The notes: a model not told the origin generated them from the sequence alone. DNA of 64,000 nt from Cellvibrio sp. KY-GH-1 (GCF_008806975.1 NZ_CP031728.1:4051501-4115500); one strand, 5' to 3'. Positions 24,791-38,182 are shown, counted from the first letter of the stretch. Numbers and translations: made by a program.

Positions 24791-25621
24791 ATGGCAGACC
24801 GACTGGCAGCACTGTTAGCGCACTTTTCCATGAGTGCCCGTACTTTCCAATCCGGCCCCCTGTGTGGTGTTAACCGGCTGGACGGGGATTTGCCCTATGG
24901 GCAACTTCACCTCATCCGCGCCGGGCAAGTCGAGGTCTGGCACGGCAACCGTAAAGCCGAGCAGATCAATGAGCCGAGCTTGTTGTTTTATCCCCGCCCT
25001 ACTCCGCATTACTTCGTAACAGACGCTGAGCAAGGTGCCGAATTTGTCTGCGCCCATGTGACTTTTGAAGGCGGCGCGGCCAATCCCATCGTAAGCGCAC
25101 TGCCGGCATACCTCTGCCTGCCATTAGCGCGCCTGGAACATAGTTTGCCCGTACTGGAATTGTTGTTTGCCGAATCTTCCGCGCACTACTGTGGGCGTCA
25201 GGCGATGCTGGACCGGTTGTTTGAAATACTGTTGATTCAGGTGTTGCGGGTATTGATGGAAGAGGGGAAAGCGCAGGTTGGTTTGCTCGCGGGCTTCGCG
25301 CACCCTCAGGTTCGTCGTGCCATTGTGGCCATTCACGATACGCCCGAACGCGAATGGTCGGTGGAAGATCTGGCGCAGGTGGCGGGTATGTCGCGCAGTG
25401 TTTTTTCCAATTTATTTCGCGATCTATTAGGTGAGACGCCCGCGGCTTATATGCAGCGTTGGCGCATTGGGTTGGTAAAAAAGTGGTTGGCTCAGGGCCG
25501 CCCCCTGAAGCTCATCGTAGAGGATGCTGGCTACAGCAGCGAATCGGCCTTATCGCGCGCGTTTAAATCGATTTGCGGTGTTTCGCCGCGCGAATGGTTG
25601 AAAGAAAGTGCTTCCCATTAA
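24791..25621 (+). CDS. AraC-family regulator with N-terminal cupin domain
   Basis: This 276-residue protein has an N-terminal cupin-like sensor of the cupin_6 type (VNRLDGDLPYGQLHLIRAGQV, then LLFYPRPTPHYF) and a C-terminal AraC domain with two helix-turn-helix units (WSVEDLAQVAGMSRSVFSN and PLKLIVEDAGYSSESALSR, ending FKSICGVSPREW). Regulators of this subgroup often lie beside oxidoreductase or stress genes. It is divergent from ohr, its probable target. The ribosome site is weak. Confidence 0.9.
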   Translation: MADRLAALLAHFSMSARTFQSGPLCGVNRLDGDLPYGQLHLIRAGQVEVWHGNRKAEQINEPSLLFYPRPTPHYFVTDAEQGAEFVCAHVTFEGGAANPIVSALPAYLCLPLARLEHSLPVLELLFAESSAHYCGRQAMLDRLFEILLIQVLRVLMEEGKAQVGLLAGFAHPQVRRAIVAIHDTPEREWSVEDLAQVAGMSRSVFSNLFRDLLGETPAAYMQRWRIGLVKKWLAQGRPLKLIVEDAGYSSESALSRAFKSICGVSPREWLKESASH

Positions 25622-25625
25622 TCGC

Positions 25626-26249
25626 TTAATGAGTATGTAGTTCTGCACGCGCATGTTTTACTACTTGATAAGACGCGGTTAATGCGAGCGTTGCCATGAT
25701 TGCTGCAACTATCAAATCCGGCCAATTAGTCCCTGTGCCAAACACACCGATTGCAGCGAACACTACCGCGATATTGCCCAGCGCATCGTTGCGAGTGCAC
25801 AGCCATACACTGCGCATATTGCTATCGCCATTGCGATAGGCGTACAACAAAAACGCCACGCTTACATTGGCCGCGAGCGCCAGCAAACCTATCAACGTCA
25901 TAGCCTGCGCATCTGGCACCACGCCGGTAATCGCATTCCAAATGGCATGGGCTAACACGCCTACACCAAACAATCCCATGGACGCAGCTTTTAACAGCGA
26001 TGCCTTCGCACGCGTCTGCACACTCATGGCCAACACCCAAATGCTAATTCCGTAATTAGCTGCATCGCCCAGAAAATCGATAGAGTCCGCGAGCAGCGAC
26101 ACCGAATTGGCGCGTTGGCTAAAAATAATTTCAATCAAAAACATCAGCGCGTTAATAATTAATGCGATCCACAAAATACGACGGTATTTGGGATCGGGTG
26201 AATGCGACGGCTCATGATTGTGGTCGTGATTACAGCAGTTGGCGCCCAT
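25626..26249 (-). CDS. Cation diffusion facilitator (CDF) metal exporter
   Basis: This 207-residue protein has a short His/Cys-rich N-terminus (CCNHDHNHEPSHSPD) and six hydrophobic helices. The metal-site acids are in helix 2 (LLADSIDFLGDAANY) and helix 5 (CTRNDALGNIAVV). CDF proteins exchange Zn, Co, Cd or Fe for protons. It lacks the usual long C-terminal cytoplasmic domain, so it is a short form. It lies downstream of the CzcCBA genes on the same strand, with one small gene between, and probably moves metal from cytoplasm to periplasm for the RND pump. Confidence 0.9.
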   Translation of the reverse strand: MGANCCNHDHNHEPSHSPDPKYRRILWIALIINALMFLIEIIFSQRANSVSLLADSIDFLGDAANYGISIWVLAMSVQTRAKASLLKAASMGLFGVGVLAHAIWNAITGVVPDAQAMTLIGLLALAANVSVAFLLYAYRNGDSNMRSVWLCTRNDALGNIAVVFAAIGVFGTGTNWPDLIVAAIMATLALTASYQVVKHARAELHTH

Positions 26250-26251
26250 GT

Positions 26252-26770
26252 CTATTGCCCTTCAATTTGCTTTTGGTATTTCTTAAATTCTTTATTCTTT
26301 ACTTGAAATAGGAACCCACATACCAGACCTACAGCAAGTGAAAGAAAAAATCCGGGAGTATTAAAAAAATATCGCTCTTTTCCCCACAGGAAGGATATTC
26401 CATTGGTATAAAACCATAGCACAGGAGGACAATAAATCGCTGCCAGTACCGGCCCGGATAAATTGCTCCAGATTTTTCTGGATAGTGCCTTTGGCTTTGA
26501 ACTCTCCCATACAAGATAAGTATCCGATTCATATTCCCAAAATGACTTGCAACAATTATAGAAGCCGTAGAGGTTTATCAGTGGTCCAAATAAAACCAAA
26601 AGAAATGCTTGTGCGTCAGACTTGCCGGAATAGTTCCCTTCGTTTGGAAGGATATTACTTGGGCCGTTCGAATAAACAGCTACCAAAAAGAAATCGGCTA
26701 TAAGCACAGCAAAGAATAAAATATGAACATGCTGAAACCATTTGGAAACTACTGTAAACCAGTAAACCAT
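26252..26770 (-). CDS. Unknown four-helix membrane protein
   Basis: This 172-residue protein has hydrophobic segments near 12-30, 52-70, 103-125 and 138-155 and a Lys-rich C-terminus. It ends two bases before the CDF gene, suggesting co-transcription. Its base composition is more AT-rich than the metal genes around it. No family is recognised. Confidence 0.65.
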   Translation of the reverse strand: MVYWFTVVSKWFQHVHILFFAVLIADFFLVAVYSNGPSNILPNEGNYSGKSDAQAFLLVLFGPLINLYGFYNCCKSFWEYESDTYLVWESSKPKALSRKIWSNLSGPVLAAIYCPPVLWFYTNGISFLWGKERYFFNTPGFFLSLAVGLVCGFLFQVKNKEFKKYQKQIEGQ

Positions 26771-26841
26771 TCTTTTCTGCTCATTTTATTATCAATGGCG
26801 AGGTGAGGTCAGACATAGTCTGGCTTCACCCCGGTCCAAAC

Positions 26842-31225
<4,384 letters not shown>

Positions 31226-31229
<4 letters not shown>

Positions 31230-32542
31230 GGTGTTGGCTCGGATTCGGTCGCTGGGGTGGCAATGGCGGGCGCGGATGCGGTCAAGCGCTCCAGTTCAAT
31301 ACGGGTTTCGTGGGCGCGCAGCGCGGCGCGGATGAGCTCGGCGCGGGTATCCAGCAGTTCGCGCTGGGCCATGGCCAGTTCGAGCGAGCTGTAGCGCCCC
31401 TGCTCAAAGGCGCTGGCGGTGGCGCGGCTGGCCTCTTGCATAAGTGGCAATATCTGCTCGCGCAGGCTTTTCACCTCGCTCCAGGCTTGTTGGTGGGCCG
31501 TGAAGGTCTGCTTCAAGCGGCTTTCAAGCTGAATTTTGGCGCTATCTTCGGCTAATTCGGCGGCATTTTGCTCAGCGCGCGCCGTTTGTATCGCCCCGCT
31601 CGCCCGTCTGCCACTGGCCAGTGGCATACTCAGGCCAACTACCAGTGCGGTATCACTGGTCTCCTGTAACTGGCGTACCCCGGCATTCCAACCCAGGGTT
31701 AGTTTCCCCTCGGCTTCAGCCTTGCGTACTTCCGCGGCGCGCAGACGGGTAGCGTCGCTCAAGAGCGCCAAATCCGGGTTTTGGTTAAGGCGGGCTTGCC
31801 AGCTGGCAAGGGATTCAGGGTCTGTGCTCTCGGCATTGCCAAGTGCAAACAAATCGCCGCTGGCACGGGTGAAATCCGGGCTTGAATCGGCCCAATAGCT
31901 ACTCAATTGCAGGGCTTCCTGCTGTGCCTGTTGGCGCGCTTGTTCCAGTGCTATCCCGGTGCGGGCAAGCGCGGCACGGGCGCGCATCAACTCCGCCTGC
32001 GGGGTGCTGCCGGCTTGTACGCGTTTGACCAGGCTATCCACCAGTTGCCGGGCGAGATGTTGTGCCTCCTCTTCCAGGCTTACTTGCTCCTGCGCGGCCA
32101 GCAGCGCGACGAAGCGATAATTTACCGCCGCGACCAGATCTAATACCGCCATGCGTTCTTCACTGGCCAGTTGCTGTTGGCGCGCAGTGGTGACCGCCAG
32201 ACGACTATCGCGCTGGCCGCCCAGTTCAAGGATGGAGGCAAAAGACAGCGTCAGTTCTGCGGCATCGACACCGGAATAGTTACCGGTACCGGTCAGGTTC
32301 TCCGCGTCCAACTGCAGGCGAGTTTCTGGCCGGAGCGCCGCGGTAGTTTGCTCGCCGGCCAGCGCCACACGGCGAAATTTATAACCGGCGAGTTGTGGAT
32401 TCTGCTGCAGGCTCAGGCTGAGCGCCTGTTGCAGATTAATGGCGGGTTGGGAGTGATTTGGCTGTGGGTCGCGCGCATTGGCAGACGTACAGGCGAAGCA
32501 GGCACTGGTTACCAGAACCAGTGCAGATAAAGACAATTTCAT
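31226..32542 (-). CDS. czcC: CzcC-type outer-membrane factor (TolC family)
   Basis: This 438-residue protein has a signal peptide starting MKLSLSALVLVTSACFAC; the start at 32542 follows AGGA, whereas the frame to 32578 adds a leader without a good site. The rest is long Ala/Gln/Glu-rich helices with the two-repeat pattern of the OEP family (LSLQQNPQLAGYKFRRVA; LNQNPDLALLSDATRLRAAE). It forms the outer-membrane duct of the tripartite pump. First of the three overlapping czc genes. Confidence 0.93.
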
Positions 32543-32636
32543 AGCAGATCCTGCCGTGATTGCGTTTTTTAGGCGCAACGTTAATCAGTAAAGCTGCAGG
32601 GGCAGCTCGCGGAAAAACAGTTCAGACAAAAGAAGA

Positions 32637-33011
32637 TCAGGCAGTGAGTGGTGGCGCACGCAGCGGCGGGCGGGTGTAAGGAGTATAGGTGGGGATGAGG
32701 GATATGGAGCGGCTAATCAGAATCTGGCGCGGCAGTACGACAAACAGCAGGGCAACGACTGCCAGCAGGATCAAACCCTGATCCAATTTGGTCAGTTTGG
32801 CGATGGCCGATTGGAGTAAATCAACATCGGCATCCTGATGCGGCTCATCATCATGGTGCTCGGGGTGATCGCCCAGCATATGCATATGGACTGACACTGG
32901 CGGCTCCTGGCCATCAAAGCAAAAATGGCCATGGGCACCGAGCCAGTTGCCAAGCAACCAGAGTGCGAATGCCAAAAAGGCCAGATTGTGATAACGCCGT
33001 ATAAATGCCAA
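32637..33011 (-). CDS. Small His-rich membrane protein of the czc operon
   Basis: This 124-residue protein starts at TTG after AAGG. It has a hydrophobic helix near 8-28, a metal-binding-looking loop (HGHFCFDGQEPP, then HMHMLGDHPEHHDDEPHQDAD), a second helix near 78-97 and a Pro-rich tail. The layout resembles small accessory proteins found before czc genes (CzcI or DUF2946 type), whose role may be metal sensing or buffering in the periplasm. It reads directly into czcC. Confidence 0.72.
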   Translation of the reverse strand: MAFIRRYHNLAFLAFALWLLGNWLGAHGHFCFDGQEPPVSVHMHMLGDHPEHHDDEPHQDADVDLLQSAIAKLTKLDQGLILLAVVALLFVVLPRQILISRSISLIPTYTPYTRPPLRAPPLTA

Positions 33012-33076
33012 AGCAATACCTTTTATAAAACCCCAAACCGCTGGGTGCGGTTCGGGTACAGCTTACCTAAAAGCCA

Positions 33077-33205
33077 CTAGTCGCAACAAGGTGCCTTTTC
33101 AGTACAGCAGAGTAATTCCAAACAACAGGGAACCACGTCTGCCAGTACCGCAACAGAACCCAGGCAAAGCAGCGCCATAAGCGCATATTTAGCCAATGCT
33201 TTCAT
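33077..33205 (-). CDS. 42-residue Cys-rich microprotein of the czc operon
   Basis: The frame ATG 33205 to TAG 33077 encodes a signal-peptide-like start (MKALAKYALMALLCLGSVAV) followed by ADVVPCCLELLCCTEKAPCCD. Three CC pairs in the last 17 residues are typical of a metal-thiolate or disulfide-linked peptide. A ribosome site AGAGG lies eight bases upstream. It sits between the 89- and 124-residue genes of the metal operon on the same strand. Length makes automated gene calls likely to miss it. The metal-binding role is inference from composition and context. Confidence 0.6.
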   Translation of the reverse strand: MKALAKYALMALLCLGSVAVLADVVPCCLELLCCTEKAPCCD

Positions 33206-33254
33206 AGTGCATCCTCTTTAGAAAATGGAATTGATGTCGGCGGGAGTGGACTAT

Positions 33255-33524
33255 TTATTGCGGCGGGCGCCAGATGAGACGTGGAAAGCCGGCGCGATAA
33301 CAAACGCATAACCCCAGTAAGACCGCAACTATCAACGGCAATTCGTTGGTGGGTATAGTCATCGCCAAGGGTGTTTTTACGCACCCGGGGCAATTGGGGC
33401 TGGCGCATTGCATACTGGGTGCGCAGTCGTCCATCCCGAGGCAACAGTCGTCCAGCAGCCACTGGTACAACCCGGTGTGGTTGCACACAAATACCAGTGT
33501 TAGCAGGGCGATGAGCGAGCGCAA
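33255..33524 (-). CDS. Small Cys-rich membrane protein of the czc operon
   Basis: This 89-residue protein begins at TTG with GGAG seven bases upstream. A short hydrophobic start (MRSLIALLTLVFVC) precedes a Cys-rich loop (DDCCLGMDDCAPSMQCASP, NCPGC) and a second hydrophobic segment (ELPLIVAVLLGLCVCYR). It is the first gene of the set of three small Cys- or His-rich proteins before czcCBA. An overlapping frame at 33202-33486 on the same strand is less protein-like. No established family is recalled. Confidence 0.6.
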   Translation of the reverse strand: MRSLIALLTLVFVCNHTGLYQWLLDDCCLGMDDCAPSMQCASPNCPGCVKTPLAMTIPTNELPLIVAVLLGLCVCYRAGFPRLIWRPPQ

Positions 33525-33615
33525 CGAAAAGCTCCGTCAGTATGAGTTAAACAGCGAGTGGTATCTGGATCAGAATACGCCGGTTGCTAATTAGTTGGCA
33601 ATTGTTCGCCAAAGT

Positions 33616-34893
33616 TCACTCCGCCACAAACACCGGTGCAAAGCCTCCACCCTGCGTGCGGAAATTCGTTGTCTGCCCTTGGTATAAGCGCGCTGCGAGC
33701 AATTGAATTTTTCCAGCATAAACATAAGCGCGAATATCCATTTTCAATTGCTTCTGTTCATCATCTACCAAAATGCCGCGCTCGCTCGGCGGTACCTGCT
33801 GTTGGGCAATATAATCGCCTTGCAAAATTTCCTGCCAGACGCTTTTCGTGAGCTTGTCGCCGCGATAGGCCGCCTTGCTGCCGTAACCGGTGGCGGGTTT
33901 GAAAAATAATTGCTTGCGCGTGTGCCACAAATGATCGGCGTTTTCGTGATTAACTAATTGAGTGTGCGGAATTCCTGCACTAAGGATTTCGATATCCGCC
34001 GGCGCCGCCCCTAAAAGCGATAATTGCTGCGCATCGCCCAGCAAAGTGAGATTACGTTTGTCTGCATAAATGGCGTGGTGTACAGGATTGGGGGTGAGAA
34101 CAACGGCGTTTTGTTCGTAGGCGATACGCAGCAGGTTATTGGTTGGTTGAGTGAGCGAAAAATCTGTTAGCCGGTTGTATACCAAATCAATGACGTCATC
34201 GCCGCACAGGAGCTGCTGGTTGTGCCAGCGAAGTTGGCCGGGGTCGAGAATAAACGTCTTGATGCCGGCCTGTTGAAATATCGCTTGGGCTAACAAAAAT
34301 TCCGGATAGAGAAATTGTTCAGTGGGTGATTCATCGACAATAGCGATACTACGCAAGGGTAAAGCGCCGCGCGATAGCTGCCACTCAGCGCGAAACATGG
34401 CCACAAATTCCGCCTCAAGTTGTGACTGCAAGGGTTGATCGACACTGCCCTCGGCATTGCAGCAGGCTATTTGCGCACTGCGCAACGCGGCATTTAAAAA
34501 TCCGCCGCCGGCATTGGTATTGATTTCAATGACCTTGGGGCCGGCATCGCTTAAGTGAAAATCAATGCCCATAAAAACACCCGGTGTGGTAACCAGCGGC
34601 GCGGCGAGAGTGGATACTCTGCTCAATGCCTGTTGTTGGTAGGCGGGCAATTGAGTTACGCGCGCGATGGTTTGCACCAACTGCTGCAATTGCTGTTGTT
34701 GGGCGGGCGAAATAAAAACCGAGGTATGAGAGAACAATTGTTGTTGATGTTGCAAAACCGCGTCCGGCAACTGTTGGGCGTGCAAACGGCTGAGCAATTG
34801 CGCGCGATCCAGTGTTTTGCAAAAGCACGCACGATTTAACCGTTCAGCTACCGATTGCCCTGACGTATTGCACCGGCTATCACACTCGCTCAT
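33616..34893 (-). CDS. ATP-grasp-like protein in the arsenic operon, unknown substrate
   Basis: This 425-residue cytoplasmic protein carries an ATP-grasp-like segment: FMGIDFHLSDAGPKVIEIN with NTNAGGGF, similar to the metal-binding end of the fold, and a later KQLFFKPATGYGSKAAYRG resembling the nucleotide-binding lysine loop. The order (metal-binding motif first) suggests a circularly permuted ATP-grasp. Such enzymes join a carboxylate to an amine or thiol using ATP. The start has GAGGAG upstream and lies 18 bases after the channel gene, so it is the last gene of the ars operon. What it ligates is unknown; a thiol or peptide conjugate linked to arsenic stress is a guess. Confidence 0.65.
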   Translation of the reverse strand: MSECDSRCNTSGQSVAERLNRACFCKTLDRAQLLSRLHAQQLPDAVLQHQQQLFSHTSVFISPAQQQQLQQLVQTIARVTQLPAYQQQALSRVSTLAAPLVTTPGVFMGIDFHLSDAGPKVIEINTNAGGGFLNAALRSAQIACCNAEGSVDQPLQSQLEAEFVAMFRAEWQLSRGALPLRSIAIVDESPTEQFLYPEFLLAQAIFQQAGIKTFILDPGQLRWHNQQLLCGDDVIDLVYNRLTDFSLTQPTNNLLRIAYEQNAVVLTPNPVHHAIYADKRNLTLLGDAQQLSLLGAAPADIEILSAGIPHTQLVNHENADHLWHTRKQLFFKPATGYGSKAAYRGDKLTKSVWQEILQGDYIAQQQVPPSERGILVDDEQKQLKMDIRAYVYAGKIQLLAARLYQGQTTNFRTQGGGFAPVFVAE

Positions 34894-34911
34894 CGCAAAA
34901 CTCCTCGTAGA

Positions 34912-35337
34912 TTACTTCACTCGCCAATGCTTCTGCATTTCCAAATACATAAACGAGGCGGTCCAGGCGATCAACAAGAGCCCAGTCAATGCCTCCACGC
35001 CAGCTAAAAAGCGCAACCAACCGGAAGGAGCAATATCGCCAAAACCAAGCGAGGTGTAGCACACCAGTGAAAAATAAATACAGTCAATAAAACTGGCGAA
35101 TTGCGCACCGGATAGCTGCCCGAAATCTCCCATCTGCAGGTAAATAAAATACGCCAACGCAAAAATCAGAACTTCCAGAATATGCGCAAAAAAGCAGGCG
35201 AAGAGGCTAAACAGAATGCTGATCCGCGGCGAACGCTTGGCACTAAAGAGTGTGTTTGTCAGAATATTAATGGTTTCGAAATGAATCAGCACAGAAATAG
35301 CGACAACAACAAAATTAATAAACAGTGAGATCAGCAT
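34912..35337 (-). CDS. Two-helix potassium-channel-like protein in the arsenic operon
   Basis: This 141-residue protein has helices near 3-25, 40-65, 75-92 and 115-135 with a pore loop before the last: SLVCYTSLGFGDIAPSG, which resembles the K-channel filter TTVGYGD with Leu-Gly-Phe-Gly. It belongs to the ion_trans_2 pattern. The ATG at 35337 shares its first base with the arsJ stop (TAATG), so the two are translationally coupled; a longer upstream frame overlapping arsJ is unlikely. Why a channel should be coupled to ArsJ is not known. Confidence 0.78.
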   Translation of the reverse strand: MLISLFINFVVVAISVLIHFETINILTNTLFSAKRSPRISILFSLFACFFAHILEVLIFALAYFIYLQMGDFGQLSGAQFASFIDCIYFSLVCYTSLGFGDIAPSGWLRFLAGVEALTGLLLIAWTASFMYLEMQKHWRVK

Positions 35338-36554
35338 TATCTGGTTTCCTCGCTGATAGATTCCTTTGGCAATCCAATCGACAATCCAACGACTAATAAT
35401 AAAAACACCAGGCTGCCCCAAAGGCATAGCGTTAATCCGCCCTGCTGGTAAAGATAGCCGGAGAGCAGTGTTCCCACCAACCGACCTAGCGCATTGGCCA
35501 TGTAATAAAAACCTACATCCAGCGATACACCGTCGTTGTTGGCGTAGCTCACAATTAAATAGGAATGTAGCGAAGAATTAATAGCAAATACTACGCCGAA
35601 CACCAACAAGCCGATAATTAATACATAACTGGCCGACCCGCTGATACTCAGTGCTGCTGCTAATAGGGTCGTTACCAGTGCGAGTAAACTGGCCCACACC
35701 ACAGCCGCGCTGCCACCGGGTGTTGCACGCGTTTTGGTGCGCAGAATGTGAGGGGCAACGGATTGCACCAGTCCATACCCGATAATCCAGCTCGCGAGGA
35801 ATCCGCCCGTTTGCCAAAAATCCCAACCGAGATGGCTGGTTAAAAAAACGGGCAGCGCCACGACAAACCAGATATCGCGTGCACCGAATAAAAACAGCCG
35901 CGCAGCGGATAAAAAATTCAACGCGCGGCTTTTGGAAAACACATCGCCAAATTTAGGTTTGTTTTTGGCTTTACCTAAATCCTGCGTTAAAACCAGCAAA
36001 CCAAGCACCCAGACTAGCGCGAGCAGGGTCGCCATAAGGACAATGGCCTGGGTAAATCCAAACGCGGCGAGTAAGGTGCCGCCGAGAAAAAATCCTACAC
36101 CTTTCAAGGCATTTTTGGAGCCGGTCAGTAGCGCGACCCAGGTAAACAAACGGCTTTGATTATCGGCGGCGACCAATTGTTTGATCGAACTTTTCGCGCT
36201 CATTTTGTTCAGGTCTTTGGCAATTCCCGAAAGCGCCTGGGACGCCATCACTAGTGGAACGGTTAACCACTGGCTGGGTAACGTCAGCATCGCCAGCGCA
36301 ACCACTTGCAAACCCAAACCTATATTCATAGTGCGATTCAAACCAATGCGCGCACCTAAATAGCCACCCAATAAATTCGTGATAACGCCAAACAATTCAT
36401 AAAATAAAAACAACCCCGCAATCGCCAACGGGCTATAACCCAATTGATGAAAGTGCAACACCACCAACATGCGCAAGGCGCCATCGGTAAGCGTGAACGC
36501 CCAATAATTGCCGGTGACGATTGCGTATTGGCGAATAGCGGGAGAATTATTCAT
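35337..36554 (-). CDS. arsJ: Organoarsenical efflux MFS transporter ArsJ
   Basis: This 405-residue MFS protein starts MNNSPAIRQYAIVTGNYWAF, a typical ArsJ N-terminus, and includes LYELFGV-like helix ends (FYELFGVITNLLGGYLGARIG) and SGIAKDLNKMSAKSSIK. ArsJ exports 1-arseno-3-phosphoglycerate, made when GAPDH uses arsenate in place of phosphate; the product then falls apart outside. Its gene follows the GAPDH gene, the known partner. A terminator-like hairpin lies between them. Confidence 0.93.
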   Translation of the reverse strand: MNNSPAIRQYAIVTGNYWAFTLTDGALRMLVVLHFHQLGYSPLAIAGLFLFYELFGVITNLLGGYLGARIGLNRTMNIGLGLQVVALAMLTLPSQWLTVPLVMASQALSGIAKDLNKMSAKSSIKQLVAADNQSRLFTWVALLTGSKNALKGVGFFLGGTLLAAFGFTQAIVLMATLLALVWVLGLLVLTQDLGKAKNKPKFGDVFSKSRALNFLSAARLFLFGARDIWFVVALPVFLTSHLGWDFWQTGGFLASWIIGYGLVQSVAPHILRTKTRATPGGSAAVVWASLLALVTTLLAAALSISGSASYVLIIGLLVFGVVFAINSSLHSYLIVSYANNDGVSLDVGFYYMANALGRLVGTLLSGYLYQQGGLTLCLWGSLVFLLLVVGLSIGLPKESISEETR

Positions 36555-36633
36555 ACATTTCAAATCTATTCGAATATTTTTTACATAGCCCGTATGGAGC
36601 CTGGCGCAATGCGGGGAATTTTTTGCAAACATA

Positions 36634-36667
36634 AAAACCCCCGCATTCCGTTACACTCCATGCGGGC
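36634..36667 (-). terminator. Terminator-like hairpin between the GAPDH gene and arsJ
   Basis: On the minus strand CCCGCAT...ATGCGGG forms a 7-bp stem followed by GGTTTTTAT. It sits between two genes that must act together, so it may be an attenuator giving more GAPDH than ArsJ, or a weak terminator that is read through. Confidence 0.6.
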
Positions 36668-36671
36668 TAGG

Positions 36672-37679
36672 TTAATCTGCGGAACCCACAATTTTCGCCA
36701 ATTCCGCGGTACGATTTGCGTAACCCCACTCGTTGTCATACCAGGCATAAATTTTTACCAAGCTGTTATTGACCACCATGGTAGAGAGCGCATCGACAAT
36801 TGATGAGAGTGGATTGCCACAAAAATCACTGGATACTAACGGACGAGTTTCGTAACCGAGAATATCTTTGAGATAAGTTTCACTCGCTGCTTTTAGCAGT
36901 GCATTGACTTCATCTGCTGTGGTATTGCGTTCAACTTCAAATACGCAATCGGTAAGTGAACCGGTAGCGAGCGGCACGCGCACGGCGTGGCCATTCAACT
37001 TGCCGCGCAGCTCAGGAAAAATTTCTGCAATTGCAGTAGCAGAACCGGTGCTGGTGGGAATTAAATTGGAATGGGAGGCGCGCGCCCGACGTAAATCTTT
37101 GTGCGGTTGATCCAGAATTGATTGGGTATTGGTTAAATCGTGAATTGTGGTAATTGCACCGTGTTTAATGCCCAGATTTTCATGAATCACTTTGACAACG
37201 GGCGCGAGGCAGTTAGTGGTGCAGGAGGCTGCCGTGACTATGCGATGCACCCTAGAATCAAATAAATGCTGATTAACACCCACTACGACATTTAATACGC
37301 TCGGTTCTTTAACCGGTGCGCTGACAACAACGCGTTTTACACCTTGATCCAGGTATGCTTGCAGCAAACTGACTTCGCGCATTTTGCCGCTGGCTTCTAT
37401 TACCAGATCGCAACCGCTCCAGTCGGTTTCGCCAATCGTTTTATTGCGCGTAAAGGCAATGCGTTGGCCGTCAATATAGATTGAATTTTCATCACCACTG
37501 GTTTCGGGACTCCATTGACCTTGCACCGAATCGAATTTCAACAAGTGAGCAAAAGTAGCGGCATCGCCCATTGGGTCATTGATTTGTACAAATTCGAATT
37601 CCGGCCAATGCCAGCTGGCGCGCAGTGCCAGGCGACCAATACGACCAAAGCCATTAATACCAATTTTAATTTTTTTCAT
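36672..37679 (-). CDS. ArsJ-associated glyceraldehyde-3-phosphate dehydrogenase
   Basis: This 335-residue enzyme has the full GAPDH set: the Rossmann start [36 protein letters not shown], the catalytic cysteine in [12 protein letters not shown], the [11 protein letters not shown] segment and the closing [11 protein letters not shown]. In ars operons this isozyme makes 1-arseno-3-phosphoglycerate from glyceraldehyde-3-phosphate and arsenate for export by ArsJ. It is the first structural gene after arsR. Confidence 0.95.
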   Translation of the reverse strand: MKKIKIGINGFGRIGRLALRASWHWPEFEFVQINDPMGDAATFAHLLKFDSVQGQWSPETSGDENSIYIDGQRIAFTRNKTIGETDWSGCDLVIEASGKMREVSLLQAYLDQGVKRVVVSAPVKEPSVLNVVVGVNQHLFDSRVHRIVTAASCTTNCLAPVVKVIHENLGIKHGAITTIHDLTNTQSILDQPHKDLRRARASHSNLIPTSTGSATAIAEIFPELRGKLNGHAVRVPLATGSLTDCVFEVERNTTADEVNALLKAASETYLKDILGYETRPLVSSDFCGNPLSSIVDALSTMVVNNSLVKIYAWYDNEWGYANRTAELAKIVGSAD

Positions 37680-37716
37680 AGAAGCTCATTCATTTCAAAA
37701 AATTTAGTTACAAGAA

Positions 37717-37790
37717 ACGTGACAGTGGGTGTGATAAATCACACCCCTACTACGCCCTTTCCCGTAGGGGCGCAATTTATTGCGCCCTAA
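37717..37790. repeat. Palindromic REP-like repeats between arsR and the GAPDH gene
   Basis: Several short palindromes are packed here: GGGTGTGATAAATCACACCC, CCCCTAC...GTAGGGG and GGGCGCAATTTATTGCGCCC. They look like intergenic REP-type units. A run of nine Gs follows at about 37812-37820. They lie inside the arsR-GAPDH gap and may act on mRNA stability. Confidence 0.65.
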
Positions 37791-37834
37791 TTTATTGCCT
37801 CAATTACCCAGGGGGGGGGTGCTTTAATGATTGT

Positions 37835-38176
37835 TTAACAACAACGCTTGGGCCTGTCTTCCATCGCGCACAAACGTGCATGATTTTCTTCCAACCACTC
37901 TGTGTTGGCATCAAGCATTGTCTTCAGGGTTTTGTTAACCCATGCCGGTAACTCCGGGTGCAAACGGTAATAAACCCACTGCCCTTTGCGGCGATCGGCC
38001 AGCAAACCGGATTCGCGCAAGAGCGCCAGGTGGCGGGAAATTTTCGGCTGGATTTCATCGAGCGCGCAGGTCAGCTCACACACGCACAGCTCTTTTTCGC
38101 GCGCGACTAATAGCGCTATGCGTGCACGGGTTGGGTCAGCAAGGGCTTTGCAAAGGGTGTCGGGTGTAAATGGCAT
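37835..38176 (-). CDS. arsR: ArsR-family arsenic-responsive repressor
   Basis: This 113-residue winged-helix protein carries the arsenite motif ELCVCEL (Cys31, Cys33), the recognition helix QPKISRHLALLRESGL and the wing RRKGQWVYYRLHPELP; the tail ends KRCC. In the absence of As(III) it represses the operon. The start at 38176 (MPFTPDTLC) is favoured over a GTG two codons upstream. It is the first gene of the ars operon. Confidence 0.93.
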   Translation of the reverse strand: MPFTPDTLCKALADPTRARIALLVAREKELCVCELTCALDEIQPKISRHLALLRESGLLADRRKGQWVYYRLHPELPAWVNKTLKTMLDANTEWLEENHARLCAMEDRPKRCC

Positions 38177-38182
38177 TATCAC

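Noticed and set aside
33202..33486. Alternative minus frame overlapping the 89-residue Cys-rich gene
   Set aside because: It lacks hydrophobic and Cys-loop organisation and overlaps the 42-residue gene; the TTG-started frame is more coherent.
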